57,604 nucleotides of DNA from Bacteroidota bacterium (GCA_013285805.1 JABDGY010000006.1:1-57604), one strand, 5' to 3'; positions 1 to 8,605 are shown, counted from the stretch's first letter. Numbers and translations: made by a program. Notes: generated by a model not told the origin, from the sequence alone.

Positions 1-982
1 TTACCAAAGGGAAAGAGAGCAATAAGAAACGCATATTCTGGAAGGGAATACCGGCTAAGAACACCGCATAAAGAATAATAGACAATATCATTAGAACGAC
101 CCCGTTAGTTTTGATATTTGCTTTAATCTTAAAAAGCCAAAGTGCTCCAAAAACTATACCTGCAAAGCAAAATGCCGGGTGTCCAAAATTGAACACTGCG
201 TATATTATATTGTAAAAAGGGTATGTAGCATTGCCATCATCGGTTATAAAATGATTGCGAAAGAAATTATATGGCGACCATGTCTGAACCCATTCATGAT
301 GGATAAAGCCAAAAGGAGAATGGCTCCTGATAATAAAGTGGGGTATAACAAGAGGTATAATTATTCCTAAAGCTATCAATAGGTTTACCCATCTTAAATT
401 TTTCACGAAAGTGAGCAGAACAGGGATAGCCGGGATTACCAGAACTATAAAGGCAGCATACCTGGTAGCTATGGCAGCAGTTGAAAAGAAAACAAAAGCC
501 AGAAAATATTTACCTAACAATGCCTTTTTATATGCAAAGCAATAATACCATGCTGCTGTAATGAAAAATATACTCAAGCTGTCAGACATTACGACCAATC
601 CACTGCGCCACAAATAGGGAGACAAAACAAGAAATAGAAAAATAAAAGGCCTTACAATTTTCTTTTCAGCATTATACATCAATAGAATTAACTTCTCTAC
701 ATATATTGCTGTAAGTACAAACGACACAATGGATATTAATTGTAGTGCGAATGGTAAGGGAACCACAAATGATAAAACTGCACCCGTTATAGGATATAAT
801 AATGGCCAGAAGTAATCGCCGGGATTTGTTCCCGTTTTAACAAATGCATTAAGGCATCTTGTGTATCTTAAGTACTCATAACTGTCTTGCCCATATAATC
901 CATTAAAGTCGGCGAGCCTGACAAATAAGATAAGGATAAAAAGAGCCGCAATATATGGCCAGTATTGCTTTATAGCCTTCAT
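1..982 (-). CDS. GT-C fold (PMT/ArnT-like) membrane glycosyltransferase-like protein, 3' end outside window
   Basis: The frame stays open from an ATG at 982 to the window edge, giving 327 codons without a stop; the C-terminus is missing. After a short basic N-terminus there is one membrane helix (about residues 8-22), then a loop with the acidic pair GLYGQDSYEYL, then a run of further hydrophobic helices. An acidic motif in the first periplasmic loop followed by many helices is the layout of lipid-linked-sugar-dependent GT-C transferases (GT39/GT83 relatives). The ATG overlaps the TGA of the upstream MFS gene as ATGA, so the two are translationally coupled. The substrate cannot be told, and a non-enzymatic polytopic protein remains possible. 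Confidence 0.7.
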   Translation of the reverse strand, partial: MKAIKQYWPYIAALFILILFVRLADFNGLYGQDSYEYLRYTRCLNAFVKTGTNPGDYFWPLLYPITGAVLSFVVPLPFALQLISIVSFVLTAIYVEKLILLMYNAEKKIVRPFIFLFLVLSPYLWRSGLVVMSDSLSIFFITAAWYYCFAYKKALLGKYFLAFVFFSTAAIATRYAAFIVLVIPAIPVLLTFVKNLRWVNLLIALGIIIPLVIPHFIIRSHSPFGFIHHEWVQTWSPYNFFRNHFITDDGNATYPFYNIIYAVFNFGHPAFCFAGIVFGALWLFKIKANIKTNGVVLMILSIILYAVFLAGIPFQNMRFLLLSFPLV

Positions 983-2166
983 GCAGCCTGTTTTACAGTG
1001 GTAAGTGATTTATTAACCACCAAATATAAAGCCACCAGAATGGCCACGGCCCCTGAAATAAAGAATACGTATACTGAACCAAACCTGAACCAAATAAAAC
1101 CGGCCAGGGAACTTGCTATGAAGGTACATATACTCTGCAAGCCTGAATAAACACCAATAGCTGTGGCCGTATCTTTCCTGTCGCAAAGTTTACTTATCCA
1201 TGCTTTGCTAACACCTTCGGTACATGCATAGTACAATCCATAGAGAAGGAATAAAATCAGATAAACAGGTATTGTATGCCCGTATGTCATGCCCACATAT
1301 ACTCCACCGAAAATAATCAAGCCTATCACAAACATTGTCTTCATTCCAACCCTATCACTTAAAATTCCAATAGGAAAAGCAGTAAGGGCATATACCAGGT
1401 TATAAAAAATGTAAATGGCAATAACGGTTATATCATCTGCACCCGACTCTTTCATTTTCAATATCAGGAAGGCATCGGCGCTATTGAACAGGGCGAATAC
1501 AAGCAAGCCCGCCACCAGTGCCTTATAAGTAGCGGGGCTCTCTTTCCAGTATTTAAACTGAGAGAAGAACCCAACTCTTCCCTTTTTAGCTTCAGTTGTT
1601 TCCTTTTTCTTCTCTTTCACTAAGAAGGTAAGCGAAACGGCAAGTATGCCTGGAAAAAAAGCGATATAGAAAAGCGGTGCATAATCTCCTTTATGAAAAA
1701 AGAGAAAGAGTAATGCAATAGACGGGCCTATTGCCGCGCCAACGGTATCCATAGCACGGTGAAAGCCAAATACCTTGCCCCTATCTCCATGTGCAGATTC
1801 GTCAGACAGAATTGCGTCTCGTGCAGCCGTTCGGATACCTTTACCCAACCGCTCCATAGTTCGAGAGAAGAAAACCCACACAGGGTTCAACCATATAACC
1901 AGCATAGGTTTTGATAGCGCACTTAAAGCATAGCCCCAGGTTACAAAAGGCATACGCCTACCTGTTTTATCAGATATCTTGCCAAAATACCCCTTGCTTA
2001 TGCTGGATGTAGCTTCCGCCAGCCCCTCAAGAACACCTATAAACAATACAGAAAACTTTACCGACTGAAGATAGATAGGCAGAATAGGTAATAGCATTTC
2101 GCTGGCTATGTCATTAAACAGGCTGACAAGCGAAAGAATAAGTATCGTTCTTGTAATTGCTTTCAT
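979..2166 (-). CDS. Major facilitator superfamily transporter
   Basis: This is a 395-residue protein with about 12 predicted hydrophobic helices, the normal MFS length. The N-terminal half carries the loop 2-3 signature region (GYFGKISDKTGRRMP, about residues 59-73), the MFS A-motif with its conserved Gly, Asp and Arg residues; a second copy (GILSDRVGMK) lies in the C-terminal half. The charged central loop (KEKKKETTEAKKGR) separates the two six-helix halves. It should act in the inner membrane as a proton-coupled exporter or uptake system; the sequence does not reveal the substrate. It sits 26 bp after ilvE and overlaps the next gene by 4 bp, so all three are probably one transcript. Confidence 0.85.
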   Translation of the reverse strand: MKAITRTILILSLVSLFNDIASEMLLPILPIYLQSVKFSVLFIGVLEGLAEATSSISKGYFGKISDKTGRRMPFVTWGYALSALSKPMLVIWLNPVWVFFSRTMERLGKGIRTAARDAILSDESAHGDRGKVFGFHRAMDTVGAAIGPSIALLFLFFHKGDYAPLFYIAFFPGILAVSLTFLVKEKKKETTEAKKGRVGFFSQFKYWKESPATYKALVAGLLVFALFNSADAFLILKMKESGADDITVIAIYIFYNLVYALTAFPIGILSDRVGMKTMFVIGLIIFGGVYVGMTYGHTIPVYLILFLLYGLYYACTEGVSKAWISKLCDRKDTATAIGVYSGLQSICTFIASSLAGFIWFRFGSVYVFFISGAVAILVALYLVVNKSLTTVKQAA

Positions 2167-2192
2167 AGGTAAGAACGCAGCCCTACCCTACT

Positions 2193-3263
2193 TTATAGCT
2201 TAATTATCGTGTTCCAGTTATTTTTATCAGGGGCTGTGCCAATACGAATATTAAGTAGTTGCTGCTTTATCTTCATCGACACGCTGTTGTCTGAAACCTT
2301 GGGTAGGTTATAATCTTTTCCGGCTATGTTAATAGTTTGAATGGGCGCTACTACTGCAGCTGTACCGGTTCCAAAAGCTTCCTGGAATATATTTTTCTGA
2401 AATGAATGGACCAGTTCATTGGCTCCTATTTTTCTTTCTTCTACTTTATAGCCCATTCCTTTAGCAAGGGTTATGAATGAATCGCGTGTAACACCATCTA
2501 ATATAGAATCGGAAAGTGGTGGAGTAATAATAACATTATCAATAATGAAAAATACGTTCATTGTACCCGACTCTTCAATGTATAAATCATCGGTAGCATC
2601 TGTCCATAAAACCTGGTCAAAGCCTTCTTTACGTGCCAGTTGTAACGGATAAAACGCTCCGCCATAATTACCCGCACATTTTGCCGAGCCTGTGCCACCA
2701 TGTGCCGCGCGCCTATACTTCCCTTCCACCTTCACTTTTAAAGGATTGGCATAATATGGCCCGACAGGCCCGGTGAAAATGATGAACTTATATTCGTCTG
2801 CCACTTTAACCCCAAACCGTTCTTCTGAAGCAAACACAAAAGGCCTTATGTAAAGCGAAGCTCCTTCGCTGCCGGGAACCCATGCTGAGTCTAATTCAAT
2901 CAATGCCTTCAATGCTTCGTCAAATTGCTCATACGACATAGCAGGTATGCACATACGCTCCATTGACTTACAAAACCTTTCATAATGCTTTTCAATTCTG
3001 AATATGGAAATGCTGCCATCTTTCATTTTAAACGCCTTCATGCCTTCAAATACAACCTGCCCGTAATGTAAGGCAAGCATAGTAGGTGAAATTGATATAT
3101 TCCCGAATGGCATAATTGATGAAGCACCCCATTCACCGTTATTATAATCTGATACCACCATGTGGTCAGATATTATACTACCGAATGTGAGGTTATTGAA
3201 GTCTACTTCTGAAAGGCGGCTGTGTTTTGTTCTTTGTATGTTAATCTTCTCTGTAATAATCAT
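2193..3263 (-). CDS. ilvE: Branched-chain amino acid aminotransferase (class IV PLP enzyme)
   Basis: At 356 residues this has the length of the longer, mitochondrial/bacterial type II BCAT group. The PLP lysine is Lys195 in GTGSAKCAGNYGG, closely like the human BCAT motif, and the class IV signature EESGTMNVFFI follows. It catalyses reversible transamination of Val, Leu and Ile with 2-oxoglutarate, the last step of their synthesis or the first of their breakdown. It is the first gene of an operon with the MFS transporter, which hints, without proof, at transport of a related metabolite. A one-mismatch -7 element (TATCCTTG) lies at 3305-3312 upstream. Confidence 0.95.
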   Translation of the reverse strand: MIITEKINIQRTKHSRLSEVDFNNLTFGSIISDHMVVSDYNNGEWGASSIMPFGNISISPTMLALHYGQVVFEGMKAFKMKDGSISIFRIEKHYERFCKSMERMCIPAMSYEQFDEALKALIELDSAWVPGSEGASLYIRPFVFASEERFGVKVADEYKFIIFTGPVGPYYANPLKVKVEGKYRRAAHGGTGSAKCAGNYGGAFYPLQLARKEGFDQVLWTDATDDLYIEESGTMNVFFIIDNVIITPPLSDSILDGVTRDSFITLAKGMGYKVEERKIGANELVHSFQKNIFQEAFGTGTAAVVAPIQTINIAGKDYNLPKVSDNSVSMKIKQQLLNIRIGTAPDKNNWNTIIKL

Positions 3264-3390
3264 AATTTGCGTTTATATTGATACTATATGCCTTACCCAC
3301 TATACAAGGATAGGAATTTTTATTATAATAACCATATAATAATGAGAAAATTTACTTTATAACTATTATTGCAACTATTTTTAGCAACAA

Positions 3391-3831
3391 ATGGCTATTA
3401 CTTGCGGAATTTATTTATATGATTTGAGGCAGAAGAAATTCTTAATCTGCCATGCCACCCACGCGCGCTGGGACCAGTGGTCGATACCGAAAGGTGGAAA
3501 AGAAAAAGATGAGGATACATTAACAGCAGCTGTAAGAGAATTAAAGGAAGAAACCGGTGTAAAAATATCTGATTTACATGTTATTGACATACACGTTCTT
3601 CCTTCTGTAAAGTACCAGAAACAGAATAAGACCCTTGAGCCTTTTCTTTTATTAACCGATACTGACCTTAGCACTTATAAACTTCATTGCCCGGTAAGAG
3701 GCAATGACCGTTTCGCTGAAGTAGATACCTGGAAATGGGTAGATATTGACATTATGGAGAAGATGGTGCATGAGAGCCAGCAAAAGAACATTCCTGCTAT
3801 AAGAAAACTACTGAATGAATTTTCAAAGTAA
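3391..3831 (+). CDS. Nudix hydrolase
   Basis: This is a 146-residue single-domain protein. The full Nudix box Gx5Ex7REUxEExGU is present at residues 35-57 (ending RELKEETGV), so the Mg2+-binding glutamates are intact. Family members hydrolyse nucleoside diphosphates linked to another moiety; the substrate here (dinucleoside polyphosphate, NDP-sugar or oxidised nucleotide) cannot be predicted. The start at 3391 follows AT-rich DNA with a near-match to the Bacteroidota -7 box (TATTTTTA, one mismatch). It is divergent from ilvE and stands alone. Confidence 0.9.
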   Translation: MAITCGIYLYDLRQKKFLICHATHARWDQWSIPKGGKEKDEDTLTAAVRELKEETGVKISDLHVIDIHVLPSVKYQKQNKTLEPFLLLTDTDLSTYKLHCPVRGNDRFAEVDTWKWVDIDIMEKMVHESQQKNIPAIRKLLNEFSK

Positions 3832-3905
3832 TCAACCTCATCTATTTTTGATTATTCACTTTTATTAGTGTACTTTTACATTTAGAAACCAATACCTACA
3901 ATATT

Positions 3906-4406
3906 ATGTTATTAATTGCTTTTGCCCTAACCCTTATTGCAATTGTTGCCGGGATGAAATTACTGGCGCAAACCAAGAAAGACAATTTGGGGAATTTATT
4001 TAAGTATGTTTCGTGGTTCGTTATAATTGCCGGTTTTCTTTCTATTCTCTTTATTGGCGTATGCCATATTAAGCTTCATTTTATGCATAAAGAGCAAATG
4101 ATGAAAGAAAGATATATGAATGATGATGATGGTTATTATGGCAGGGGACGCATGGATGGCTGTAATAGAATGGACATGATGCATTGCCACCACATGATGG
4201 GTGGATGTTGTGATGGAATGATGATGCACAGCGGGGGATGCTGCAATATGGATGATGGCTGTAGTGATGGAGATAAATGTGACAAGAGTTCGGATTGTGG
4301 TAAAGATATGGGCTCAAATTGCCATAAAGTTGACGATGACGGAGGTTGCCCTATGATGAAAGGCGCACATTGCATGGATAAAGATAGCACCGCAAAGAAG
4401 AAATAA
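3906..4406 (+). CDS. Small membrane protein with Met/Cys/His-rich tail, probable metal binding
   Basis: I recognise no family for this 166-residue protein. Two hydrophobic helices (about residues 2-20 and 34-53) are followed by a soluble tail of about 107 residues holding, by my count, 18 Met, 12 Cys and 7 His, with clusters such as MDMMHCHHMMGGCC and DGMMMHSGGCC. Such composition is typical of copper(I)- or soft-metal-binding proteins. If both helices span the membrane, the N- and C-termini lie on the same side. It is a single gene followed by a strong hairpin terminator. A membrane-anchored metal store or chaperone is my inference; the composition could also be low-complexity drift. A near -7 box (TACTTTTA) precedes it. 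Confidence 0.7.
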   Translation: MLLIAFALTLIAIVAGMKLLAQTKKDNLGNLFKYVSWFVIIAGFLSILFIGVCHIKLHFMHKEQMMKERYMNDDDGYYGRGRMDGCNRMDMMHCHHMMGGCCDGMMMHSGGCCNMDDGCSDGDKCDKSSDCGKDMGSNCHKVDDDGGCPMMKGAHCMDKDSTAKKK

Positions 4407-4420
4407 GGAATATATTATAT

Positions 4421-4459
4421 AAATGGCAAAGCCCCATCAATAATGGGGCTTTGCCATTT
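4421..4459. terminator. Perfect 17-bp hairpin, bidirectional terminator
   Basis: A 17-bp perfect stem (AAATGGCAAAGCCCCAT and its complement) with a 5-nt loop lies between the convergent Met/Cys/His-rich gene and the lipoprotein gene. The A/T ends of the stem supply a short U stretch in both directions, so it can serve both transcripts. Confidence 0.85.
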
Positions 4460-4491
4460 ACAATATTGATTATAGCGGGAAGCCTGGTTTT

Positions 4492-5007
4492 CTAAAATCC
4501 GCCAAGTATAAATTCAATCCTTACATCATCAACGTAAACATTGCTTTTACTAAGGTTCCAGGGATAGACCATAAAAATGTTATCAGGCTTATTAAGACTG
4601 TCATTAATGGGAACAGTAAATTCTACTTCCTGCCATTTATTTTTCTCCTTTATAACATCTTCAAGTTTATAGCCCTGGTAAAGAAGTGAACCCTGGTCGG
4701 GCCTTCTTACTTCAGTAACAATACTTGTCTTTGCATTGGGTTCAAGGTAAGCCCATAGACTTATTTTAACACTTGCAACCTTCCCGTTTGCCACTTCTTT
4801 AAAGGGCAATTTAAATGTAGCCCCATATTGATGAATCGAATCCATCTTATTAGAATATACGCCAGAATGAACCGGTTCCTTCCCCAAATTAACATCCTCC
4901 CACCCTTTAGCATATTCAAAGTCGTTATAGTAAACCAGCCCTTTTTGCTTAGGTATATTACTGCATCCTGCAATAACAACTAACGAAACCAATATAATTT
5001 TCTTCAT
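4492..5007 (-). CDS. Predicted lipoprotein, possible beta-sandwich binding module
   Basis: This 171-residue protein starts with a lipoprotein signal: basic MKK, a hydrophobic run and the lipobox VIAGC, making Cys15 the probable lipidated residue. The mature part is rich in aromatic and beta-type residues (YYNDFEYAKGWEDV near the start; VYVDDVRIEFI at the end). That end pattern is typical of carbohydrate-binding-module-like jelly rolls, where a final strand carries a calcium-site aspartate pair. I cannot name a family. It follows the SDR gene by 8 bp in the same operon. Confidence 0.75.
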   Translation of the reverse strand: MKKIILVSLVVIAGCSNIPKQKGLVYYNDFEYAKGWEDVNLGKEPVHSGVYSNKMDSIHQYGATFKLPFKEVANGKVASVKISLWAYLEPNAKTSIVTEVRRPDQGSLLYQGYKLEDVIKEKNKWQEVEFTVPINDSLNKPDNIFMVYPWNLSKSNVYVDDVRIEFILGGF

Positions 5008-5015
5008 AAGTATTA

Positions 5016-5750
5016 TTATTTATTCATCACATCAAACATCTCTTCCCTTTTGGCTCTCAACCCTTTTGCATGGCCTATTGGGGCTTCAAGCAAATCATAT
5101 TTAATTGCATCCATAGCTTCATTCAAAAACTCATGTATGGGTATTCCGCCATGGGTCTGTGTTTTATCTGTCCTCCTCTGGTGACCAAGCTCAGTATCTA
5201 CTGAGGGCGGAGCAATTTCAAAAACCTTAACCGGTGTATTCTTTAACTGGTGCCTTAATGACATGGTGAGAGAATGTATAGCAGCCTTGGTAGCACAGTA
5301 AACCGGCATAAAGGCAATAGGGGCAAAAGCAAGCCCTGATGAAATGTTGATAATCGCTGAATCGTTTTTTGTGGCCAAATGAGAAGCAAATAATGAGGCT
5401 AAATGTATTGGTGCAACAAGATTGGTTTCAATTTCGGAGTGCACCCCATCAAGGTTAACCGGTTTTGTAAGGTCAGTTACAAGTTGAATACCGGCATTAT
5501 TGATAAGCACATTAATATCGGGATGATTTGTAATAGCCCAATTAAAAAGATCAACTCGTTGTTCCGTCTTTTCTATGTCGCACTCCCTAGTTATCATTCC
5601 CTTATGAGCATCCTCAAGGTGGGCTAACCTGTCTTTACGCCTTCCGCATATAATTACTTTATTTCCCTGTTTATGAAACTCTTCAGCAAAAGCTAAGCCT
5701 ATTCCTGATGTGCCTCCCGTAATCAATATGGTATTTCCTGTAATATTCAT
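5016..5750 (-). CDS. Short-chain dehydrogenase/reductase (SDR)
   Basis: This is a 244-residue classical SDR. The nucleotide-binding motif TGGTSGIG is at residues 11-18, NNAG at 84-87, the catalytic Ser near 138 (ISSG) and YxxxK at Tyr151-Lys155 (YCATK). The basic GRR after the second strand suggests NADP(H). All catalytic residues are intact. The closest recognisable type is the DltE/YdfG-like short SDR group; the substrate is unknown. It is first in an operon with the lipoprotein gene, behind an exact TAnnTTTG box. Confidence 0.9.
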   Translation of the reverse strand: MNITGNTILITGGTSGIGLAFAEEFHKQGNKVIICGRRKDRLAHLEDAHKGMITRECDIEKTEQRVDLFNWAITNHPDINVLINNAGIQLVTDLTKPVNLDGVHSEIETNLVAPIHLASLFASHLATKNDSAIINISSGLAFAPIAFMPVYCATKAAIHSLTMSLRHQLKNTPVKVFEIAPPSVDTELGHQRRTDKTQTHGGIPIHEFLNEAMDAIKYDLLEAPIGHAKGLRAKREEMFDVMNK

Positions 5751-5766
5751 TCTTGTAAGTTTAGGA

Positions 5767-5774
5767 CAAATCTA
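5767..5774 (-). promoter_or_regulatory. -7 promoter element (TAGATTTG) for the SDR operon
   Basis: An exact match to the Bacteroidota -7 consensus TAnnTTTG on the minus strand, ending 16 nt before the SDR start codon. Confidence 0.6.
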
Positions 5775-5783
5775 CATAAAACG

Positions 5784-6179
5784 TTAAAACATCTTGTCTA
5801 CTATAAGTGCATCCATTAACAGAAGCTTTATTTCCCTTTCATCAATATCGTCAACAGACCGTATAACCCTGTAATATATCTTCCTGTTTGTTCCGCTTTT
5901 TATGTACCCGTTCACGTTCTCTAATCTATTTCCATGTGCAAAACCCAATAACACTCCGTTTTTTATACCACCCCGCGGAACCGATGCAGGCCACACTATA
6001 CAAATCATTCGTTTACCATAATAACAGGGCACATTCCATGCAAACTTCTCTTTGCATCCTTCAGGAAGATTTTCAAGTATAATTTGCCTCAATATATCTA
6101 CTATCAGGCGTTCATTTTCAGGTAAATGTTCCCAGAAGCCTGCATAGGTGCGATACTTTATGCTTTCAGCCTGACCCAT
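5784..6179 (-). CDS. DUF1801 (YdhG-like) domain protein
   Basis: This is a 131-residue single-domain protein. The pattern of an N-terminal helix (ENERLIVDILRQIILENLP), then EKFAWNVPCYYGKRMICIVWP and a later KNGVLLGFAHG strand fits the DUF1801/YdhG fold, a small alpha-beta domain of unknown biochemical role. The start at 6179 gives the usual family length. It lies between the SDR promoter and the tRNA-Ser gene and appears to be transcribed alone. No function can be given. Confidence 0.75.
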   Translation of the reverse strand: MGQAESIKYRTYAGFWEHLPENERLIVDILRQIILENLPEGCKEKFAWNVPCYYGKRMICIVWPASVPRGGIKNGVLLGFAHGNRLENVNGYIKSGTNRKIYYRVIRSVDDIDEREIKLLLMDALIVDKMF

Positions 6180-6241
6180 TGTGGTTTCTTTCTATTCATT
6201 TGCGGACTATGTCCGCCGAAGGTTGCTATGGCAACCGAAGG

Positions 6242-6328
6242 CGGAGAGAGAGGGATTCGAACCCCCGGTACCCTTGCGAGTACAACAGTTTTCGAGACTG
6301 CCGCATTCAACCGCTCTGCCATCTCTCC
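6242..6328 (-). tRNA. tRNA-Ser (anticodon CGA)
   Basis: A full class II tRNA can be folded. The 7-bp acceptor stem is GGAGAGA with TCTCTCC; the anticodon stem GCAGT/ACTGT encloses loop CTCGAAA, giving anticodon CGA for codon UCG. A long variable arm and a T-arm with loop TTCGAAT follow. The 3' CCA is not encoded: the discriminator G is followed by CCT. The long variable arm confirms the serine type. It is divergent from uvrC, with its own -7 box upstream. Confidence 0.95.
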
Positions 6329-6346
6329 GTAGCCGAAAATGAGGCA

Positions 6347-6354
6347 CAAAAGTA
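6347..6354 (-). promoter_or_regulatory. -7 promoter element (TACTTTTG) for tRNA-Ser
   Basis: An exact TAnnTTTG match on the minus strand, 18 nt before the mature tRNA 5' end. A TTG that can act as the -33 element is at 6372-6374. Confidence 0.6.
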
Positions 6355-6389
6355 GAATTTCAATCGGAACCCAAAGCACTTTTTTTACC

Positions 6390-6397
6390 TACTTTTG
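6390..6397 (+). promoter_or_regulatory. -7 promoter element (TACTTTTG) for uvrC
   Basis: An exact TAnnTTTG match whose final G is only 5 nt before the uvrC ATG, implying a transcript with almost no leader. It lies back-to-back with the tRNA-Ser promoter, about 35 bp apart. Confidence 0.6.
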
Positions 6398-6402
6398 CAG
6401 GT

Positions 6403-8220
6403 ATGGAGGTCAAAGAAAGCCTTAAGCCCATTATAAGTTCATTACCCGATTCCCCGGGAGTTTACCAATACTTCGATGAAACAGGCACCATTCTGTATGT
6501 AGGTAAGGCTAAAAACCTTAAGAAACGGGTCAGTTCATATTTCAAAGAACATGACAATGCCAAGCTTAACCTGCTGGTAAGGAAAATTGCCACTATAAAT
6601 TATATTGTAGTGCGAACCGAATGGGATGCGTTATTGCTCGAGAATAGCTTAATAAAAAAGCATCAGCCACGATACAATGTAATGCTCAAGGATGATAAGA
6701 CCTATCCCTGGATATGCATAAAAAATGAGCCTTTCCCTCGTTTATTCTCAACCCGCAAAATAATTAAAGATGGCTCTGAGTACTTTGGCCCGTATGCGTC
6801 GGTAAAGGTTATGTACACTGTGCTGGAGTTCGTAAAGCAGCTCTATCCTTTGCGCACTTGCAGCCTTAACCTTACCGAAGAAAACATAACAAAAAAGAAA
6901 TTTAAAAGGTGCCTTGAATATCATATGGGCAACTGCAAAGGGCCTTGTGAAGGCTTACAAAGTAAGGACGACTACGATAACAGCATTACCCAGATTAAGC
7001 AGATAGTAAAAGGGAACATTAACGGTGTTATAAAGTATCTGAAAGGCGAAATGCAGCAATACTCCGATAAATGGGAGTTTGAAAAGGCACAGGTGCTTAA
7101 AGAAAAGCTTGAATTGCTTGAGAAGTACCAGAGCAGGTCGGCTGTAGTAAGCCCCACCATTGATAATGTGGATGTATTCACATTTATAGAAGATATGAAA
7201 GGCGGTTTTGTTAACTTCCTGAAAGTGGTTAATGGAGCCATAATACAATCGCATACCATTGAAATAAGGAAGAAGCTGGAAGAGACCAAAGAAGAGCTTT
7301 TACTTATGGGTATTGCGGAGCTACGGCTGCGCCTTGGTAGTGATTCTCCCGAGATACTTCTTCCTTTTGCCGTTGATGCAGAAGTACCCGGTGCTGAAAT
7401 CATTGTTCCCCAAAAAGGAGATAAGAAGAGGCTTATAGAACTTTCGGAAAACAACTTAAAATACTACATACGTGAAAAGCAGATGCTCGAAAGCCTTCGT
7501 TCGCCTAAGAAAAAGACTGATGGCTTAATGGAGCAAATGAAGAAAGACCTCAGGCTTGAGGCGCTACCTGTTCAGATTGAATGTTTCGATAACTCTAACA
7601 TACAAGGCGCTTTCCCGGTTGCAGCTATGACGGTTTTCAAGAATGGCAAGCCCAGTAAAAAAGATTACCGCCACTTCAATATCCGCTCTGTGCAGGGCCC
7701 TGACGACTTTGCCTCTATGGAGGAAGTTATTTACCGCAGGTACAAACGACTACTTGATGAAGACCAGCCCTTACCTCAGCTAATAGTAATTGATGGCGGA
7801 AAAGGGCAACTTAGTTCAGCTATGAAAAGCCTTGCTGAATTGGGGCTTGAGCAACGTGTTGGTGTAATAGGCATAGCTAAAAAGCTGGAAGAGATTTACT
7901 TCCCCGGCGACCCTCTACCACTCTATCTCGATAAACGCTCGCAGACATTAAGAATCATACAGCAGATACGCGATGAGGCCCACCGCTTTGGTATTACACA
8001 CCACCGCAAGCGCAGAAGCCAGGGTGCCATACAGTCTGCTCTTACAGGAATTGATGGCATTGGAGAGAAGACCACTGAAAAGTTGCTAAAGACGTTTGGC
8101 TCGATAGAAAGACTGAAACAGGTACCCGAAGAAGAAATAGCTGCTATGATAGGAACAGATAAGGCTAAAAAGCTAATGGAATTTCTTAAAAACGGCCCTA
8201 TTACCCCCCAAAAGGCCTGA
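6403..8220 (+). CDS. uvrC: Excinuclease ABC subunit C
   Basis: This is a 605-residue protein of full UvrC length. The N-terminal GIY-YIG nuclease (GVYQYFDETGTILYVGKAKN, about residues 19-38) makes the 3' incision. A Cys-containing segment (CLEYHMGNCKGPC, about 170-182) and a UVR helix for UvrB contact follow. Next comes the RNase H-like 5' nuclease region (QIECFDNSNIQG; LIVIDGGKGQL; the segment through DEAHRFGITHHR), and a C-terminal helix-hairpin-helix (LTGIDGIGEKTTEKLL) binds DNA. It acts in nucleotide excision repair with UvrA and UvrB. It ends 20 nt inside the oppositely directed next gene. Confidence 0.97.
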   Translation: MEVKESLKPIISSLPDSPGVYQYFDETGTILYVGKAKNLKKRVSSYFKEHDNAKLNLLVRKIATINYIVVRTEWDALLLENSLIKKHQPRYNVMLKDDKTYPWICIKNEPFPRLFSTRKIIKDGSEYFGPYASVKVMYTVLEFVKQLYPLRTCSLNLTEENITKKKFKRCLEYHMGNCKGPCEGLQSKDDYDNSITQIKQIVKGNINGVIKYLKGEMQQYSDKWEFEKAQVLKEKLELLEKYQSRSAVVSPTIDNVDVFTFIEDMKGGFVNFLKVVNGAIIQSHTIEIRKKLEETKEELLLMGIAELRLRLGSDSPEILLPFAVDAEVPGAEIIVPQKGDKKRLIELSENNLKYYIREKQMLESLRSPKKKTDGLMEQMKKDLRLEALPVQIECFDNSNIQGAFPVAAMTVFKNGKPSKKDYRHFNIRSVQGPDDFASMEEVIYRRYKRLLDEDQPLPQLIVIDGGKGQLSSAMKSLAELGLEQRVGVIGIAKKLEEIYFPGDPLPLYLDKRSQTLRIIQQIRDEAHRFGITHHRKRRSQGAIQSALTGIDGIGEKTTEKLLKTFGSIERLKQVPEEEIAAMIGTDKAKKLMEFLKNGPITPQKA

Positions 8221-8605
8221 ACATACCTTCAAGGTCGCTGCCACTGCGCTTTTCCCACGCATATTTAATGCTCTCAGCTAGTTTTATATAGTAAAACAAG
8301 CCATGTTTTTTTAGCCATTCCATAGCATTTTCATCTTCATTCAGCAGATTAGCCACAGCAGCCAGCTCAAAAGCCTTTTTCGACAACAACAGCTTAACAG
8401 CAGAGCCATTCCCTTCTGAAGCATCGACAAAGGCAGCAAGTATTTTATTGTTCTTTATTAACCACTCCATTGGGGCCTTTTCACCTCTCAAGGCATTTTC
8501 AAGTGCGGTAAGTTCCGGAACTTCCACCGCCAATGTACTAAAGGCGGTTTTATCGCCTCTTAATGCACTGCATAACAACTCTATTTGCCTTTTTGAGTAA
8601 TTCAT
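8201..8605 (-). CDS. Hypothetical alpha-helical protein with internal repeat
   Basis: I do not recognise a family for this 134-residue protein. It has no signal peptide or membrane segment and looks all-helical. A weak internal repeat is visible: LRGEKAPMEWLIKN near residue 39 and NEDENAMEWLKKHG near 90, with LRGDKTAFSTL near 15 as a third partial copy. It is convergent with uvrC and overlaps it by 20 nt, and its start abuts the promoter of the outer-membrane protein gene. It is probably real, judging from length and composition. Confidence 0.6.
   Translation of the reverse strand: MNYSKRQIELLCSALRGDKTAFSTLAVEVPELTALENALRGEKAPMEWLIKNNKILAAFVDASEGNGSAVKLLLSKKAFELAAVANLLNEDENAMEWLKKHGLFYYIKLAESIKYAWEKRSGSDLEGMFRPFGG

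Noticed and set aside
4081-4390. His/Ser/Pro-rich minus-strand frames opposite the Met/Cys/His-rich gene
   Set aside because: They are complements of ATG/TGT/CAT-rich codons of the plus-strand gene.
6972-7454. A 160-codon frame antisense to uvrC
   Set aside because: It lies completely inside uvrC and has the Ser/Leu/Phe-rich composition of a shadow.
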